A program made the position numbers and the translations under genes. A stretch of DNA of 64,000 bases from Hyposmocoma kahamanoa (lineage: Eukaryota > Arthropoda > Insecta > Lepidoptera > Cosmopterigidae), in contig NW_020653945.1 of the NCBI RefSeq assembly GCF_003589595.1, positions 10,701,000 through 10,764,999 of the forward strand, written 5' to 3'. Positions 22,960 to 33,569 of the stretch are shown here, piece by piece; position 1 is the first letter of the stretch; every line of letters starts with the position of its first letter. The notes beneath the pieces are model-generated. The model saw only the letters and a program-made list of their open reading frames with translations. It searched no databases and was not told the origin of the DNA.

Positions 22960-23389
22960 ATTGTTCGTGTTTAAGCTGCCTGAAAAAAATCTTTTTATAC
23001 TATAGGTATCTATTTTTAATAATAATAACGCTCACACTCACACCGCGGTCATTAAAAAGTCACAGTTGAGTTTTTACGAGAAGTGCATAGCATGAAGGGC
23101 GCGGTTTCACCTTGCTGGTAGATCATGATCGCACGTGCCCTATTCCCGATGTGGTGGATTAAAATAGTTTACATTGCTTTACCTAGCAAATAATACCGAC
23201 ATTCTCATCTTTAAATCTGATTTTGAGGTTATAATGGGAACACAAAGGTAATATCACGTAACATCAAAGTTTAGCATCGCAATGTGACGTCGTTGATATC
23301 TTTGGTTTCATGACTAAAATCGACCAACAATATACATATTAAAGGGAAGAATATGAATGAGTAAATACTTCGTATGCAGCCTTCACAGG
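22960..23389. other. Non-coding stretch
   Basis: Nothing recognised. Confidence 0.5.
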
Positions 23390-23495
23390 CTAACCTAAGT
23401 TCAAATTTAGACAAACTCGAACTCAAACTTATCTTTATTTCGTAGGTAAGGAAATTACACTTGAAATCGTCAAATTGATTACAACCATTCAATGT
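23390..23495 (-). mobile_element. LINE tail fragment, second copy
   Basis: The reverse complement contains GACGATTTCAAGTGTAATTT and CCTTACCTACGAAATAAAG, then GTTTGAGTTCGAGTTTG, matching 20068-20133. Confidence 0.65.
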
Positions 23496-23848
23496 TTTAT
23501 TGTTAATTTTTTTTACAATATTAAGTTTGTTGAATATCACGATATTCTTTAGTCTTATTTATTTGCTTTCCATAATATTATTCCAATATATTAGTATTAT
23601 GTTCTATAATGTACGAGTATTATGGAACGCAACACAACGAACACATACATTACAGATGTTTTTGTATTAATACTGAAATCAAATTATGCAAACTATGGAC
23701 TCTAAACAGGGCAATGCAAATAGTGGAAGAGAGAACTAGTCTCTTAGTTGTTACACTTAAATATACAATTAGATATCTACCGATAGTTTTATGTAACAAC
23801 AAGCACATTGAAAAATTCGTGAGGATAGCTAGTTCGTTCCGTGACTTA

Positions 23849-23912
23849 ACTGGTATAGCGTCTGGAACGGTTTGCTAGAAGACGTCGTCGGTTCGAATCC
23901 GGCCGAATTGAA
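23849..23912 (+). mobile_element. tRNA-like SINE head fragment
   Basis: CTTAACTGGTATAGCGTCTG followed ~40 bp later by GGTTCGAATCCGG (box B). No continuing body; flanked by an inverted D-type repeat. Confidence 0.45.
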
Positions 23913-23937
23913 GGATTTTTTTCTAAGTCTTTGATCT

Positions 23938-24035
23938 TTGTATTAATAATTATAATACCCCACTAGTTTGTTATAATTATTAATACAACGATCGAACACA
24001 AACAAAAATTCTTTCGATCCGGCTATTTAGCTTGC
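23938..24035. repeat. Repeat J with perfect 18-bp inverted repeat
   Basis: TTGTATTAATAATTATAA (23938-23955) and its exact complement (23971-23988) flank TACCCCACTAGTTTG. The right side continues CGATCGAACACAAACAAAAA. The CCACTAGTTTGTTAT.ATTATTAA core recurs at 25305-25350 (degraded), 37905-37966, 39120-39275 and 63910-64000. Confidence 0.7.
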
Positions 24036-24041
24036 TTTCCA

Positions 24042-24240
24042 AAAGCGGTGGTAGTCAAGCTGGACAAGAGTTGCTTTTCAATTGAGAGGTTGATAGTTGG
24101 AATCCTTATAGCGGCATGTAATGTTAGGTGGAAATAACTCTAGCAAATGGTGAAGAAAAAAATCGTGAAGAACGTGTGAAGCCACCAACCCGTATTGTGC
24201 CAAGGTGGTGTGTTCAGCAATGGAACGGTTGATCATTGAT
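24042..24240 (+). mobile_element. SINE family B, degraded full-length copy
   Basis: The head AAAGCGGTGGTAGTCAAGCT, the body GAAGAACGTGTGAAGCCACC and the tail GTGTGTTCAGCAATGG follow the order of 16548-16800. Box B is mutated to GTTGGAATCC. Confidence 0.65.
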
Positions 24241-24346
24241 TGTATTCAATGTAAACAAATGCAAAACTAGACCTGTTAACGTAATGACGTTGCTGCTGCC
24301 ACAGTGGACATATTTATCAGCATACGCAAATCTATACGCGTGTTGT

Positions 24347-24570
24347 ATAAATCATCATCATCTCCCATTTATACGTCCCAGTGCTGAGCACGGGTCTCCT
24401 CTCTCAGACGAGGGCAGGGTTTAGACCAAAGTCCGTCACGCTGGCCTGATCGGGTTGGGGATTTCACACGTTTTCCGAGCTTTGGAAATCATCGACGTGC
24501 AGGTATCATCACGATGTTTTTCTTGACCGAATAACTCATGGTAAATTTCAAATTAAATTTCGTACATATT
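24347..24570 (-). mobile_element. SINE family B, minus strand
   Basis: ATCATCATCTCCC..., GTGCTGAGCACGGGTCTCCT, AAGTCCGTCACGCTGGCC and AATTTCAAATTAAATTTCGT form the reverse of the family body. The tRNA head is missing. Confidence 0.75.
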
Positions 24571-24837
24571 AAAGTTCTTATCTTATTCCGGATAATATTT
24601 TTTTTATATAAAATTATCGCCCATAGCTAATGTAAATAGAGCATAACATCCTTCACTAGATCATAACATACTTATACAACAAAAAGTTCAGATATCTGAC
24701 CGAGATTTTTTTCGATAATTTGAAACAATAAAATACAATAGTAAACTCTGTAAAATTATAATGTTATGAGAAACGAATGTATTATTGAAATGTCGGCAAA
24801 CCAATTCCAATTCAACAATAACAATTGATGTATACTA

Positions 24838-25475
24838 GAGTTGCGCCGTATATTCGGTTTCTATTCGATATTCAGCTTATACGGTCTGTTTTTTGCTTTT
24901 CAGCCGAATGTTGAATAGTGATTTAATCACTATTCGGTCGAATACTGTCTAAATACCCAAAAACACCAGACAAGCAGTAAATTATCAAGTAACTTTAATT
25001 TTTTTCATAAAAAAATAATGACAAGTGAAAGCATAATTCTTCACTTTTTTATCTAAAACTGAATTGGAAAAAGTAAAGATATTTTTTTAAGAGATCTAAA
25101 AAGATAACATACCAAATGAAAACCACCTACTCATTATGTTGGTTTACCCATAACTAAATAAACGCTAACAAAAAAAAAACAAATACTTATGATTTGCAAA
25201 CTAAAACAAAGTTAATTTTTAAAAATTAATCAAAAGGAAGTAAAATAAAGTATTATTTTCTTTATTAAGACATACAAACGTGAAAGTTATATTCATTGAG
25301 ATTTTTTTTGTGAAATAACTCCACTGCTTGTTATGATTATGAATACACAGTTATACTTTACTTTGCATTAATCAGGTCGAATAGTTTGATGGAGTATTCG
25401 GCTATTCGGACACGCTCCTAGCCAAATATTCGGTATTCGGCGAGAGGCCGAATATATTACTATTTGGAACACTAA
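24838..25475. mobile_element. Candidate AT-rich DNA element with ATTCGG arrays at both ends
   Basis: Left end: AGAGTTGCGCCGTATATTCGG, with repeated (C)GAATA/TATTCG words to 24945. The right end (25375-25470) has the mirrored words (AGTATTCGGCTATTCGG, GTATTCGGCGAGAGGCCGAA) and closes ATTTGGAACACTA, loosely inverse to the left end. This resembles hAT-like non-autonomous elements. No clear target duplication was found. Confidence 0.4.
25305..25350 (+). repeat. Repeat J core, degraded copy
   Basis: TTTTGTGAAATAACTCCACT, then GCTTGTTATGATTATGAATAC. Confidence 0.5.
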
Positions 25476-25952
25476 TATTAAAACAATTGAAATACGGCAC
25501 TTAATGACGGGTTCCCAAGAAACATTACTCTAATATTATGATTCTTGTAACCCTTTACATTCACGTTGTCTCTCATAGAACTTATTGTGAACAATTGTAA
25601 TAAATATAATAATACTACCGAAGTATACGATGAGATTAAACAACTAAAACACGAATTCGCATTTAGTTGGTACAGTATCTTAATTTCATGTAGTTCGCCC
25701 AACTATTAGATACTATCTTGTACGTTTTTACGACTACAATTACAGAGAAACTAACATAATAAACACTATCACTTGATATTTTTTTCGTAATAGAGATTTA
25801 TCTAAAAACTAAACTACTTACGTATTGAAGAAACTTTTTGTGGTCGACAAATAGTGTAAAAACAAATTGACCAGATAAAAGTTCGAACAGCAAAAGCTAT
25901 TTCAATAAATAAATTCCATTAAAAGTCAACTTTACGTGATACCAGTAAATGT
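25476..25952. other. AT-rich non-coding stretch
   Basis: Nothing recognised. Confidence 0.5.
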
Positions 25953-26200
25953 TTAACAGTAGCTGTAGAGCTCCTTGTGAAAAGTTCGTCCAGGAAGTAC
26001 TGCCACCTTACCTATTTCTGCCGCCAAGCAGTAATGTGAGCATTACTGCGTTCCGGTTTGGAAGGGTAAGGGTGCTGTTGAAATTACAGGCACACGGGAC
26101 TTGTCAACTTATGTTTCAGGGTGACGGAATGTATAATATGGACAGGCGTATAGCTTACCACACATGACTTGTTCGTCCCGTCACTTGATATTTTAACAAA
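25953..26200 (+). mobile_element. Family A retroposon, copy 8 (internal deletion)
   Basis: The 5' end is complete (TAACAGTAGCTGTAGAGCTCC) and hairpin 1 perfect. The hairpin 2 region is deleted between GGGTGACGGAATG and GGACAGGCG. The A-tail is degraded. Confidence 0.8.
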
Positions 26201-26730
26201 ATAAATATAACATTGTGCTCGAGCTGGCGTGACCGGATCTGCTGTAGGAGGTAGTTGTTACTTATAGAAGCTTTTTGAAGGAGATAGTGAGACATTTATA
26301 GTACGTACGTTTTTCAACAATGAAATTCTTCCTGGTGGTATAAAAAAGAAAACATACTCATATAATTTGCAGTTCACAATGTTATCAAAAAGCGATGGTC
26401 GGGAGCCTGCGTGACCTATGCCGGAGACACGCCTTTTAAGGCCCGGCGCCGACTGTGGCGCAAGCGCAACCGCAGATTGCTTTATTGTGGTTGCTTTCTG
26501 TAAAACGTAAACAATTAAACGCTAAAAATAAACACGAAATAAAATACGAAATTTTATTGATTTTGTTTTCATACTTATTGCTGATTAAAATATGGAATAT
26601 CTTTGCATCCTCCATCTCCAACCCTTGCTAGGTAAGTAGATAGGTTCCTAAAATTTCCGTCTACTGTACATAGTTATGTATTAAGTTAGTAATAGGTTCG
26701 TGAACACCTTCACTGCACAAACTGTTTTTA
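26201..26730. other. Non-coding stretch with a short GC-rich patch
   Basis: 26400-26480 (GGAGCCTGCGTGACCTATGC...GGCCCGGCGCCGACTGTGGC) is GC-rich and unlike its flanks; not recognised. Confidence 0.35.
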
Positions 26731-27040
26731 AATAATCTCAGTACAGAGTACATTAAAAACCATCCTCAAAAGTTCGTGGAAATATATTTATTTGCCAGGT
26801 TTTATTGAAATCGGTTACCGGATAGTGCGCGAAACCGAATTGATCCCCCAATTTGCCACCATTAGAGGTGGAATATTTTCTTTAAATTTAAATGAGACCA
26901 CTACTGAGGTACCCTCTATCAACAAATAAAGAATCATCAAAATTGGTTCACAAATGCCGGCCGGAGCTATCGCGTAACATTTACACACAAAAAAACAGAC
27001 GAATTGAGTACCTCTTCCTTTTTTGAAATCAGTTAAAAAG
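26731..27040 (-). repeat. Repeat F (AACCGAC-ended element), copy 1
   Basis: AATAATCTCAGTACAGAGTA...AAAAGTTCGTGGAA...ATCGGTTACCGG...TTGCCACC...GGTGGAATATTTTC...CTTTTTTGAAATCAGTTAAAAA is the family order. It has diverged, and the ends no longer pair well. Confidence 0.75.
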
Positions 27041-27544
27041 CACTTAACTTATCTCGTTTAAGTAATGTTGTAGTACATAGGTACGGGGTCAAGAGAAACT
27101 TGACACTTAAGATTTAATTTAATAACTCTATCCAGCTTGAGATAAGGACGTTCTAAAATGCATTGCTTTATGTGCTAACTATTCCTACATAAACATAATT
27201 TTTACCAGTACTATTTATTAGCAGTAATTATGTAACAGGTAGTCAATATAAACATCACGTATCAAACAGTCTTGAATGCCTGAGTAATGTTCAAGGTCTG
27301 ATGCTCCAAAGATAAGCATTTGAAAGCAGCGCATGTTGGACTTTTAAGCTCACACATAACTATCATCGTGACACTTTCGAATTCGTTAATCTTTTTATTC
27401 GATTGATAATCGAATCGCGTACCGACTACGTGAGATTCCTGCAGACCATTTTGAGACTAAATGTGATACTTACTATGAGGAAAAGACGTGACCAATCGTG
27501 CAAATAAAACTTTTCCGAAATACGTTTTGTCCGGTTTCAGTATT
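27041..27544. other. Intron sequence upstream of the CH exon
   Basis: No repeat recognised. Relatively balanced composition; ATTCGTTAATC...GATTGATAATCGAATCG at 27380-27417 is a small palindromic patch. Confidence 0.4.
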
Positions 27545-27573
27545 CTAATCTACAATTTATTTTATTGTTGCAG
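27545..27573 (+). promoter_or_regulatory. Branch site, polypyrimidine tract and 3' splice site
   Basis: CTAAT about 25 nt upstream, a T-rich run and TTGCAG directly precede the open CH-domain codons, so this is read as the acceptor of the exon at 27574. Confidence 0.8.
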
Positions 27574-27887
27574 TTGGAAAACGTTCAGTGCTGCTTGGAC
27601 TTCCTTAACGCCCAAAAAGTCCAAGGGCTGGAACAAGTAACAGCTGTAGATATCAGAGATGCGAAACTTAAAGCGGTGCTAGCTTTATTTTTTGCTCTGA
27701 GTCGACACAAGCAAGCTGCGAAACAACGTGCAGCGCCATCTACTGTCAATTTGCCGAACGCAGTTAAAAATCCAAGCGACGATGGTTCTTTGAGCTCCGT
27801 CCAGCGCATCACAGGTGGCAGTAGCAGCGATGAAATTTTAACTGCTTGCGGCAATTCTGTCGAAATGACGACGCTGACAGCTAACAG
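27574..27887 (+). CDS. sick: Internal coding exon of a neuron navigator / sickie orthologue (C-terminal half of CH domain)
   Basis: The exon reads open for its full 314 nt, starting in codon phase 0 (LENVQCCLDFLNAQKV...) and ending two bases into a codon. Residues 1 to about 52 match the second half of the neuron navigator CH domain: the ENV.xCL.FL helix, then VTAVDIRDAKLKAVLALFFA and LSRHKQAAKQR, which is close to Drosophila sickie and to vertebrate NAV2/NAV3. The remaining ~52 residues are polar and Ser/Thr-rich, as in the linker after this domain. Flanking signals are strong: a CTAAT branch-like site at 27545-27549, a T-rich tract with TTGCAG before 27574, and CAG|GTGAGT at 27888. Family members are microtubule plus-end and actin regulators in neurons and, in flies, also act in immune signalling. 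The first half of the domain must lie in an upstream exon, which I did not find. The family assignment is firm; orthology rather than paralogy is inferred. Confidence 0.87.
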
Positions 27888-27893
27888 GTGAGT
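27888..27893 (+). promoter_or_regulatory. 5' splice site GTGAGT
   Basis: AACAG|GTGAGT is a near-consensus donor. Read-through would hit an in-frame TGA inside the donor (27889-27891), which supports splicing here. Confidence 0.8.
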
Positions 27894-28816
27894 CTTTAAT
27901 TGCGTTATTATTGACCCTAGTTTAAATTGATAGTAATTACAATATATTTATTACGTGCATTGAATAAATTTAGATAAGTGGATGCGCCATCTGTTGTTGA
28001 GTAGCTGTAGCTTTAGCGTACTTAACCCAAGCAACCATTTTCTGGTAGGTGTGTAGGTGGCGCTCCAAATAATAAATCTAATTCAATTTTTGTGATGGTT
28101 CGGCGCACTGCGCACTTTTACAAAGATTTTCATTTATGTTAATGCAAGGTACTCATTGAGCTGCCTAATTATTTGTATTATTAATTAAGGAGCACCAAAT
28201 AGAAACAAACACCTTATTTTTGAAGAATACATTGGTGGAGGTAGCACATTTCCCTACAAACTATCGTGCAATTTTGTGTTTCATTATTAATTTCAATTTA
28301 TTAGCAAATAAGTGAGGTTTATGACAGCACAAAATAAATGAATGGCGAAGTAGCCACTAGTAGATAATTCCTGAAGCGAAGATAGTCTGTCTAGCCGACT
28401 TTTTAACGAGGCTTCCAAACGAAGCAGTAGTTCACGTGCCCGTCAAACGGAAATATAGTTAGACTCGCAAGGGTTACTACATATTTTGTGCAGTATTATT
28501 TCTGTCCAGTTTTGCCATTTTCTTGTTGAAGAGTGTAAACAGTGAGAAATAAATTGTGAACATAATTAAGGCAAGCAGCGCAAAAGTAGTGCGACCCACA
28601 TTTTTCTTTTTTTCTATATTACTTTAGATGATAATATTATATAAGTACAAAATTATTTTATATTTTGATTCTATTTGCATTATTCCCTACTACGAACAAC
28701 AGCTTTGAACACAAAATTTTGTACTTAATTAAAAGTAAACATCACTTTGTTTTATTCAATTAAAAGATAGTTTTATTAATTTATACATAAAAAATATGTA
28801 TAAAATTCGTTATTTT
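27894..28816. other. Intron sequence downstream of the CH exon
   Basis: No repeat family or further exon recognised. GGTAGGTGTGTAGGTGGCGC (28045) and TAGTCTGTCTAGCCGAC (28384) are unassigned. Confidence 0.4.
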
Positions 28817-29624
28817 TGCCGCCCAAGTAGTTTTAGTTAAAAGGGCGCTTGTGACAAAAAGTCAAATCTGAGAAAATAATGTTCAAAGAAAAAAAAATGA
28901 AAAATGTCTGCGGTCGCCAAACGAAAGACAAAGACACTTGCTGCAAACGCAATATAATAAATAGGTTTACATTACATGCATAATGTAAAAATAAAATATT
29001 TAGTTATTTATACTCAATTATCAAATTATTAAACTTTTTCCTTTTCATCTTAGTAAAAAATGTTCGTAAAATACTCAATACTAGGTAAGATGGGCGCAAG
29101 TAACCACATATACGTTTTCAGCTTAGCATAATTACAACTCTCTTGTTAACTTTAGTGTAATAATAAGACGAAAGGGCAGCATGTAGTTACAATTTCTTTT
29201 CAATGTGTCGTAGCTTAACATTTTTATTACATTAAATAAGAGGTACATAACGTTTTCACTTTATTTTAAATTTATGTAAGCATTGTGTAACTGTCATCTG
29301 GGAAATTAACATTTTTCGGTAAATGCATATATGTACAGCTTTAACTGAAGAAGATAGAAACTTAAATGCGACTTGCGTCTTTTCATTTACTTAAATGATT
29401 TAGGCAATTACGCCTTTTCACCAATTTATTTCCTAAATGCGTCCAATTAACTTAGTTTGACCATAAAAGTGTGGGTACTTACGCCCTTTTCTCTTACGAT
29501 AACATACCTAATCCATCTAGAAAAAAAAATTGTGGCAGATTTGTCTTTTTTGCTGATCACGACAGTAAATGTAACTCATTTTTTGAAAAAGTGTCACATG
29601 CGCCCTTTCAACTTACGGCGGCAG
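28817..29624. mobile_element. ~808-bp inverted-repeat element with subterminal GGGCG(C/T) repeats
   Basis: The left end TGCCGCCCAAGTAGTTTTAG...AAAGGGCGCTTGTGACAAAA is mirrored on the right (the reverse complement begins CTGCCGCCGTAAGTTGAAAG, then GGCGCATGTGACACTTTTTC). Inside, short GGGCG(C/T)AAGT-like words repeat, forward on the left (28842, 29092, 29168) and reversed on the right (29365, 29409, 29438, 29479, 29599). There is no coding frame. Subterminal repeats arranged this way are typical of transposase-binding sites in non-autonomous DNA elements. Confidence 0.75.
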
Positions 29625-31334
29625 ATTTGTAAACTTATTCTTACCTCTTAAAGTAGAGAAACTAAGACTTCTGTACGAACGTCATATTATAAACGAATGG
29701 GAGTGTTTAATGTTAAAATTTTGGATATTTGTAGCTTTATTTAAAAAAAATAATGATGTCGTTTTACTCATTATTATATTATGTACATATAACGTACTAT
29801 CGATATCAGTTTAAAGATTTTTGATATCTCTTATATTTACGGAATAATCGCCTGGGCACACTTAACGATTACATCTTGTATAAAATTATTTAATTTTGAA
29901 ATGAGTAAAATATTAGTTACTTTCTTCCATCGAATTATATAATTAATTTATTCTGGACGTCTTTCAAAATACTCAAGTAGGTATGTGTGACACCCCTGAA
30001 TCCAAGTTACCGTTTATAAATACGCCTGAGCTACTTTAGGATTATAACGCGACCAAATGGAAATGAACTATCACAAGTGGACACAGTTACGTGATTAAGA
30101 TATCTTTAAGCTGGGTGGCATAAGTAACGGAAGATCGGAAATGCCTACCGCAGGGACTATAACTCGTTCCCCTGTGACACTTCTATTTTTGAACAGCGCC
30201 CTCTATTGGCGTTTTGCCGAGAACTGAGATGATACTCGTTACGTTACTCATGTTCTATGTTGGTAAACAAAGAGTTCTTGCAGTTTTGCAACTTTCAGAA
30301 ATAGCGCTCATGCATGGCAGGTTCAGATAGGCGGTGTTAAGTTCGAGGTTTATCCGCCTCACAGTTAAGATTTTATCGTAGTGACCGTTGCTAAGAAAAC
30401 CTACCTATAGGAAGAATTCTATTACCTAGACGCGTACTAAGTTAGATATTATTATCTACAAAGATGCCTATAATATTTCATTACATTAACATTACGAAAA
30501 TAATTTTAACTCATAGCTGGGTTACTTTTGTGTACAAAAAGTACATAATTATAATTCGTGTTTGTCCCCTCAAACACACAATACAAGGATGTAGGATGTC
30601 ACAAGTCACGTCACACCCGAACCCAACTCACGACAAAGCTTTAACAATGCATTGTTTGTCATTTAACATCTATAGAGCACACGACAAAGACTCTCTTTGC
30701 GTACTGGAAGTACGTTATAACGGAGTTGCCTTTTTAAATGTTTTTTTTTTTTATATTACTTCGCTCGTTTACTCTTTCAAAATTGCTTCACTGAAGGGTT
30801 CGCTTGTAGTACAAAATATTTTTCATTTAATTTATCCACGAAAGAAGATAAAAGTTACCTAAATACAAGTTACGAGTTAATCTAAATCTGGAAAAAGCAT
30901 AAAAAATGCTGAATGGTAGAAAAATAAATACGATGATTATATACATATAACTTTTTTGGTTAATTCTAAATTGTTTTTAGAATTTTATCCTAATTGAGTA
31001 CATTGATCTTAAGATTATGATGATCTATTCTTTCACCGAACTCTATTCTTTCAAAGGTATTCAGGCAAGTATTTAAAGCCCTGTGTACGAAAATACGAAT
31101 AACGGCAGAAAAAAAAATTACGCGTTATTGAGTTAGGGCTCGTTCGCTTAAGGTATACTCGTAGACTGTTCTAACAAAACCGTTAATGCTTTATTTAGAT
31201 CTTATTGTGGCCTTTTACAGATTAAGAAAATGTATCTGAAGGAAGTCACAAAATCCTAGCGATTATGAACATTGTGCTTATAGGATAGTATATCTACTAT
31301 CAGCAAAATCGACGCGTTACCAAATTCAGGCCGT
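29625..31334. other. AT-rich non-coding stretch
   Basis: No repeat or exon recognised. The 132-codon frame at 30464-30862 is AT-driven and shows no domain. Confidence 0.4.
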
Positions 31335-31547
31335 AAATTCGGGACGGTGTGGTGCGTTCAGCGGGGCGTTCAAGGTTGGCGCGTACATTGTGTCTTGTGT
31401 TGGATGTATCCAACACGAGACACACGTTTTCGCGCAATGTACGGGCAAATTTGTGGCCTAAGGATTATTTTTGCGCGCAGGCAAACGGCGGCGGTTAATA
31501 GCGGCACCTCGCACCTGTCTTGTTCGTATCAACCAACGGCGTTTAAG
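31335..31547. repeat. GC-richer block with a compound hairpin
   Basis: Inner arms GTGTCTTGTGTTGG (31390-31403) and CCAACACGAGACAC (31410-31423), one mismatch, lie inside outer arms CGTACATTG (31382-31390) and CAATGTACG (31435-31443). Flanks (GGTGTGGTGCGTTCAGCGGG; GCAAACGGCGGCGG) are GC-rich. Probably a foldback element. Confidence 0.55.
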
Positions 31548-32012
31548 GGTTATCATCATCGTCATCAACAGCCTATCGCCGTTCACTGCTGGACATAGGC
31601 CTCTCCCAATGCGCCCGGCCCTCAGCTCGTCGCATCCATCTGCTGCCAGCAGCCTTTCGCAAATCGTCACTTCATCTGGTCAGAGGGTGTCCTACACTAC
31701 ATTTGCCGAGCCGTGGTCACCACTCAAGAAATCGCTTCCCCCATCAGTTATCGGTTCTTTGACAGATATGGACAGCCCACTGCCACTTCAGCTTGTTTAT
31801 TCTACCAGCTATGTCGACGACCTTGGTTCTCTGTCGGATAATCTCGTTCCGTACCTAGTCCTTCAAAGAAACTCCATATAGCCGTTCCATAGCTCGCTGA
31901 GCGACTGTCACCTGGTAAACTAACCGTATCGTGAGTGTCCACGTCTCGGCTCCGTATGTAATTAAAGGTAGAACGAACTGATTGAAAACTTTGTTTTCAA
32001 ACTTTGTAGTAT
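31548..32012 (-). pseudogene. 3' end of an RTE-like LINE ORF (endonuclease/reverse transcriptase C-terminus)
   Basis: One minus-strand frame reads KVFNQFVLPLITYGAETWTL, then QRAMERLYGVSLKD-stop-VRNEIIRQRTKV, RINKLKWQWAVHI, WGKRFLEW-stop-PRLGKCSVGHPLTR-stop-SDDLRKAAGSRWMRRAEGR. These follow the C-terminal order of lepidopteran RTE-type elements (RAMER..LGVSLRDR; LKWQWAGHI; GRRSVGRPPTRW). A Trp codon has become TGA in the last block. The (CAT/GAT) repeat at about 31550 is its 3' tail. Three in-frame stops show it is dead. Confidence 0.88.
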
Positions 32013-32016
32013 GGGT

Positions 32017-32062
32017 GACATAACCCTTAAAGTCGAGTCTTCTCGACTTTAAGGGTTATGTC
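32017..32062. repeat. Perfect 21-bp inverted repeat
   Basis: Arms at 32017-32037 (GACATAACCCTTAAAGTCGA, then G) and 32042-32062 are exact complements around a TCTT loop. It sits at the 5' break of the LINE fragment and may mark a foldback rearrangement. Confidence 0.9.
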
Positions 32063-32603
32063 ATGTATTTATTATAAAAACGGTTTAAATAAAAAAGGAT
32101 GAATAAAATAAGGAAAAGGGCTAGTTTTAATCTTCGCTTGCAAACAAGACTGTTTTAGGGTTGGGAAGGCTTCAACTTCGCTGATAATATACATCACAAT
32201 TATTAACATTGTATTGAGTAGCCGTTATCTTGAATCGTGTTCGCTCTTATGTAATAAAAAAATAAGATTAAAATTCCCTTGGTTACCTAAACAAAGGGTT
32301 AGAGTAACTCTTTGTTTGTCGTTCAGTAGCTACCACGTTTGAATGAACACCGGTTCGACGCACGTGGATCCGAAATTTACATTCAAAAACAACAATAACC
32401 CTTATTGTTTGAAGACTTCGAAACGTACATACAATAGTCCTTAATGACACAATAGGTTTGTTAAGTTTTACGACGGTATCAAGTTTAGTAGAAATTATTT
32501 TGTTATTTGTCTATAAGTTTAACAAATACGTAAATAAACAATGAAAAATGATAAATTATTTCGCGATTTCCACACGTTGGAAATTATACTATTATTTCGG
32601 ATA
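32063..32603. other. Non-coding stretch
   Basis: GTTAGAGTAACTCTTTGTTTGTCG and similar; nothing assigned. Confidence 0.4.
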
Positions 32604-32865
32604 TTTTTTTAGGGCTTCTAAGTGACGGGACGAACAAACAAAGCGACACACCTACACATAACAGTTGCGTGCCACTCAGAGTTTTAAATCGCAAAAATTT
32701 GAGAGGCAGTCACTCTGAGATATAAGTTAATAAGTCCCATGTGCCTGTAATTTCACCAGCACCCATGAGCCTGTAATGATCACATTAAGTACTGCTTGGC
32801 GGCAGAAATAAGTAAGGTGGCAGTACTTCCCTGGACGAACTCATTCACAAGGATCTCGGCTACTA
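32604..32865 (-). mobile_element. Family A retroposon, copy 9
   Basis: Both ends are present (TTCTAAGTGACGGGACGAAC; CAAGGATCTCGGCTACT). Short deletions fall in hairpin 2 and in the AAACCGGAACG segment. It is more diverged than copies 4, 6 and 12. Confidence 0.8.
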
Positions 32866-33161
32866 GAAAAAATCTAAATCACGTGTATTTGTTTTTTCAA
32901 ACAAAGCAACGTTTCGGGTTCTTTAAATGTCCCACAGTCACGGCTTACTGTCCACTGGCCACAAACAAATTTCATTTCCTTTTAGATCAGGTCAAACTAC
33001 AATACCTAATTTATAAAGCCTTATATTTAGCTAAATAAAAATAAAAAACGGCCCCTAGCAGGAATACATTGTAGTAGATATGTTTTGTGTAAGTAAGTAC
33101 TAAATATTATTATTATAAATTATTGAATTTTCCAGTGAACATTTTGGACATAGTTCATAAC

Positions 33162-33388
33162 GTTGACACGCCTACCCACACCAGTTTCAGTGCCACTCAG
33201 ATCGCAAAGATCTGAGACGCACTGACACTGCGGCCGTCTCCCTGAGACGTAATGTTGTTAAGTCCCATGCGCCTGTACTTTCACCAGCACCATTAGGTAA
33301 CCCTTAAAACAGGAACGCCTAAAAGCTCACATTACTGTTTGGCGACAGAAATAGGTATGGTGGCATTCCCTCGACGAGCTCTTTCCAA
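33162..33388 (-). mobile_element. Family A retroposon, copy 10
   Basis: The 3' tail is missing (starts GTTGACACGCCTACCCACAC). Hairpin 1 is partly kept (AAGCTCACATTACTGTTTGG) and the CGACGAGCTCTTTCC 5' end is retained. Strongly diverged. Confidence 0.75.
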
Positions 33389-33569
33389 CACGAGTTGAAT
33401 CTAAAGTGTCATAGCGATTATTTTTAACCAATTTTAAAAAAGGAGGAGTTTTCTTTATTTGACTGTATTTTTTTTGCATGAATGTTACGCGTTATCACGC
33501 AAAATTTGTGAACCGATTTTGGTGATTATTTTTCTGTTCGAAAGAGGATACCTCAGTATTGGTCCCATT

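Noticed and set aside
30464..30862. 132-codon plus-strand frame
   Set aside because: Phe/Ile/Tyr-rich AT translation with no motif, splice signals or recognisable family; expected by chance in AT-rich DNA.
31347..31881. Plus-strand frames of 83 and 136 codons
   Set aside because: They lie antisense to the RTE-like ORF and its GC-rich flank; the minus strand carries the recognisable protein motifs.
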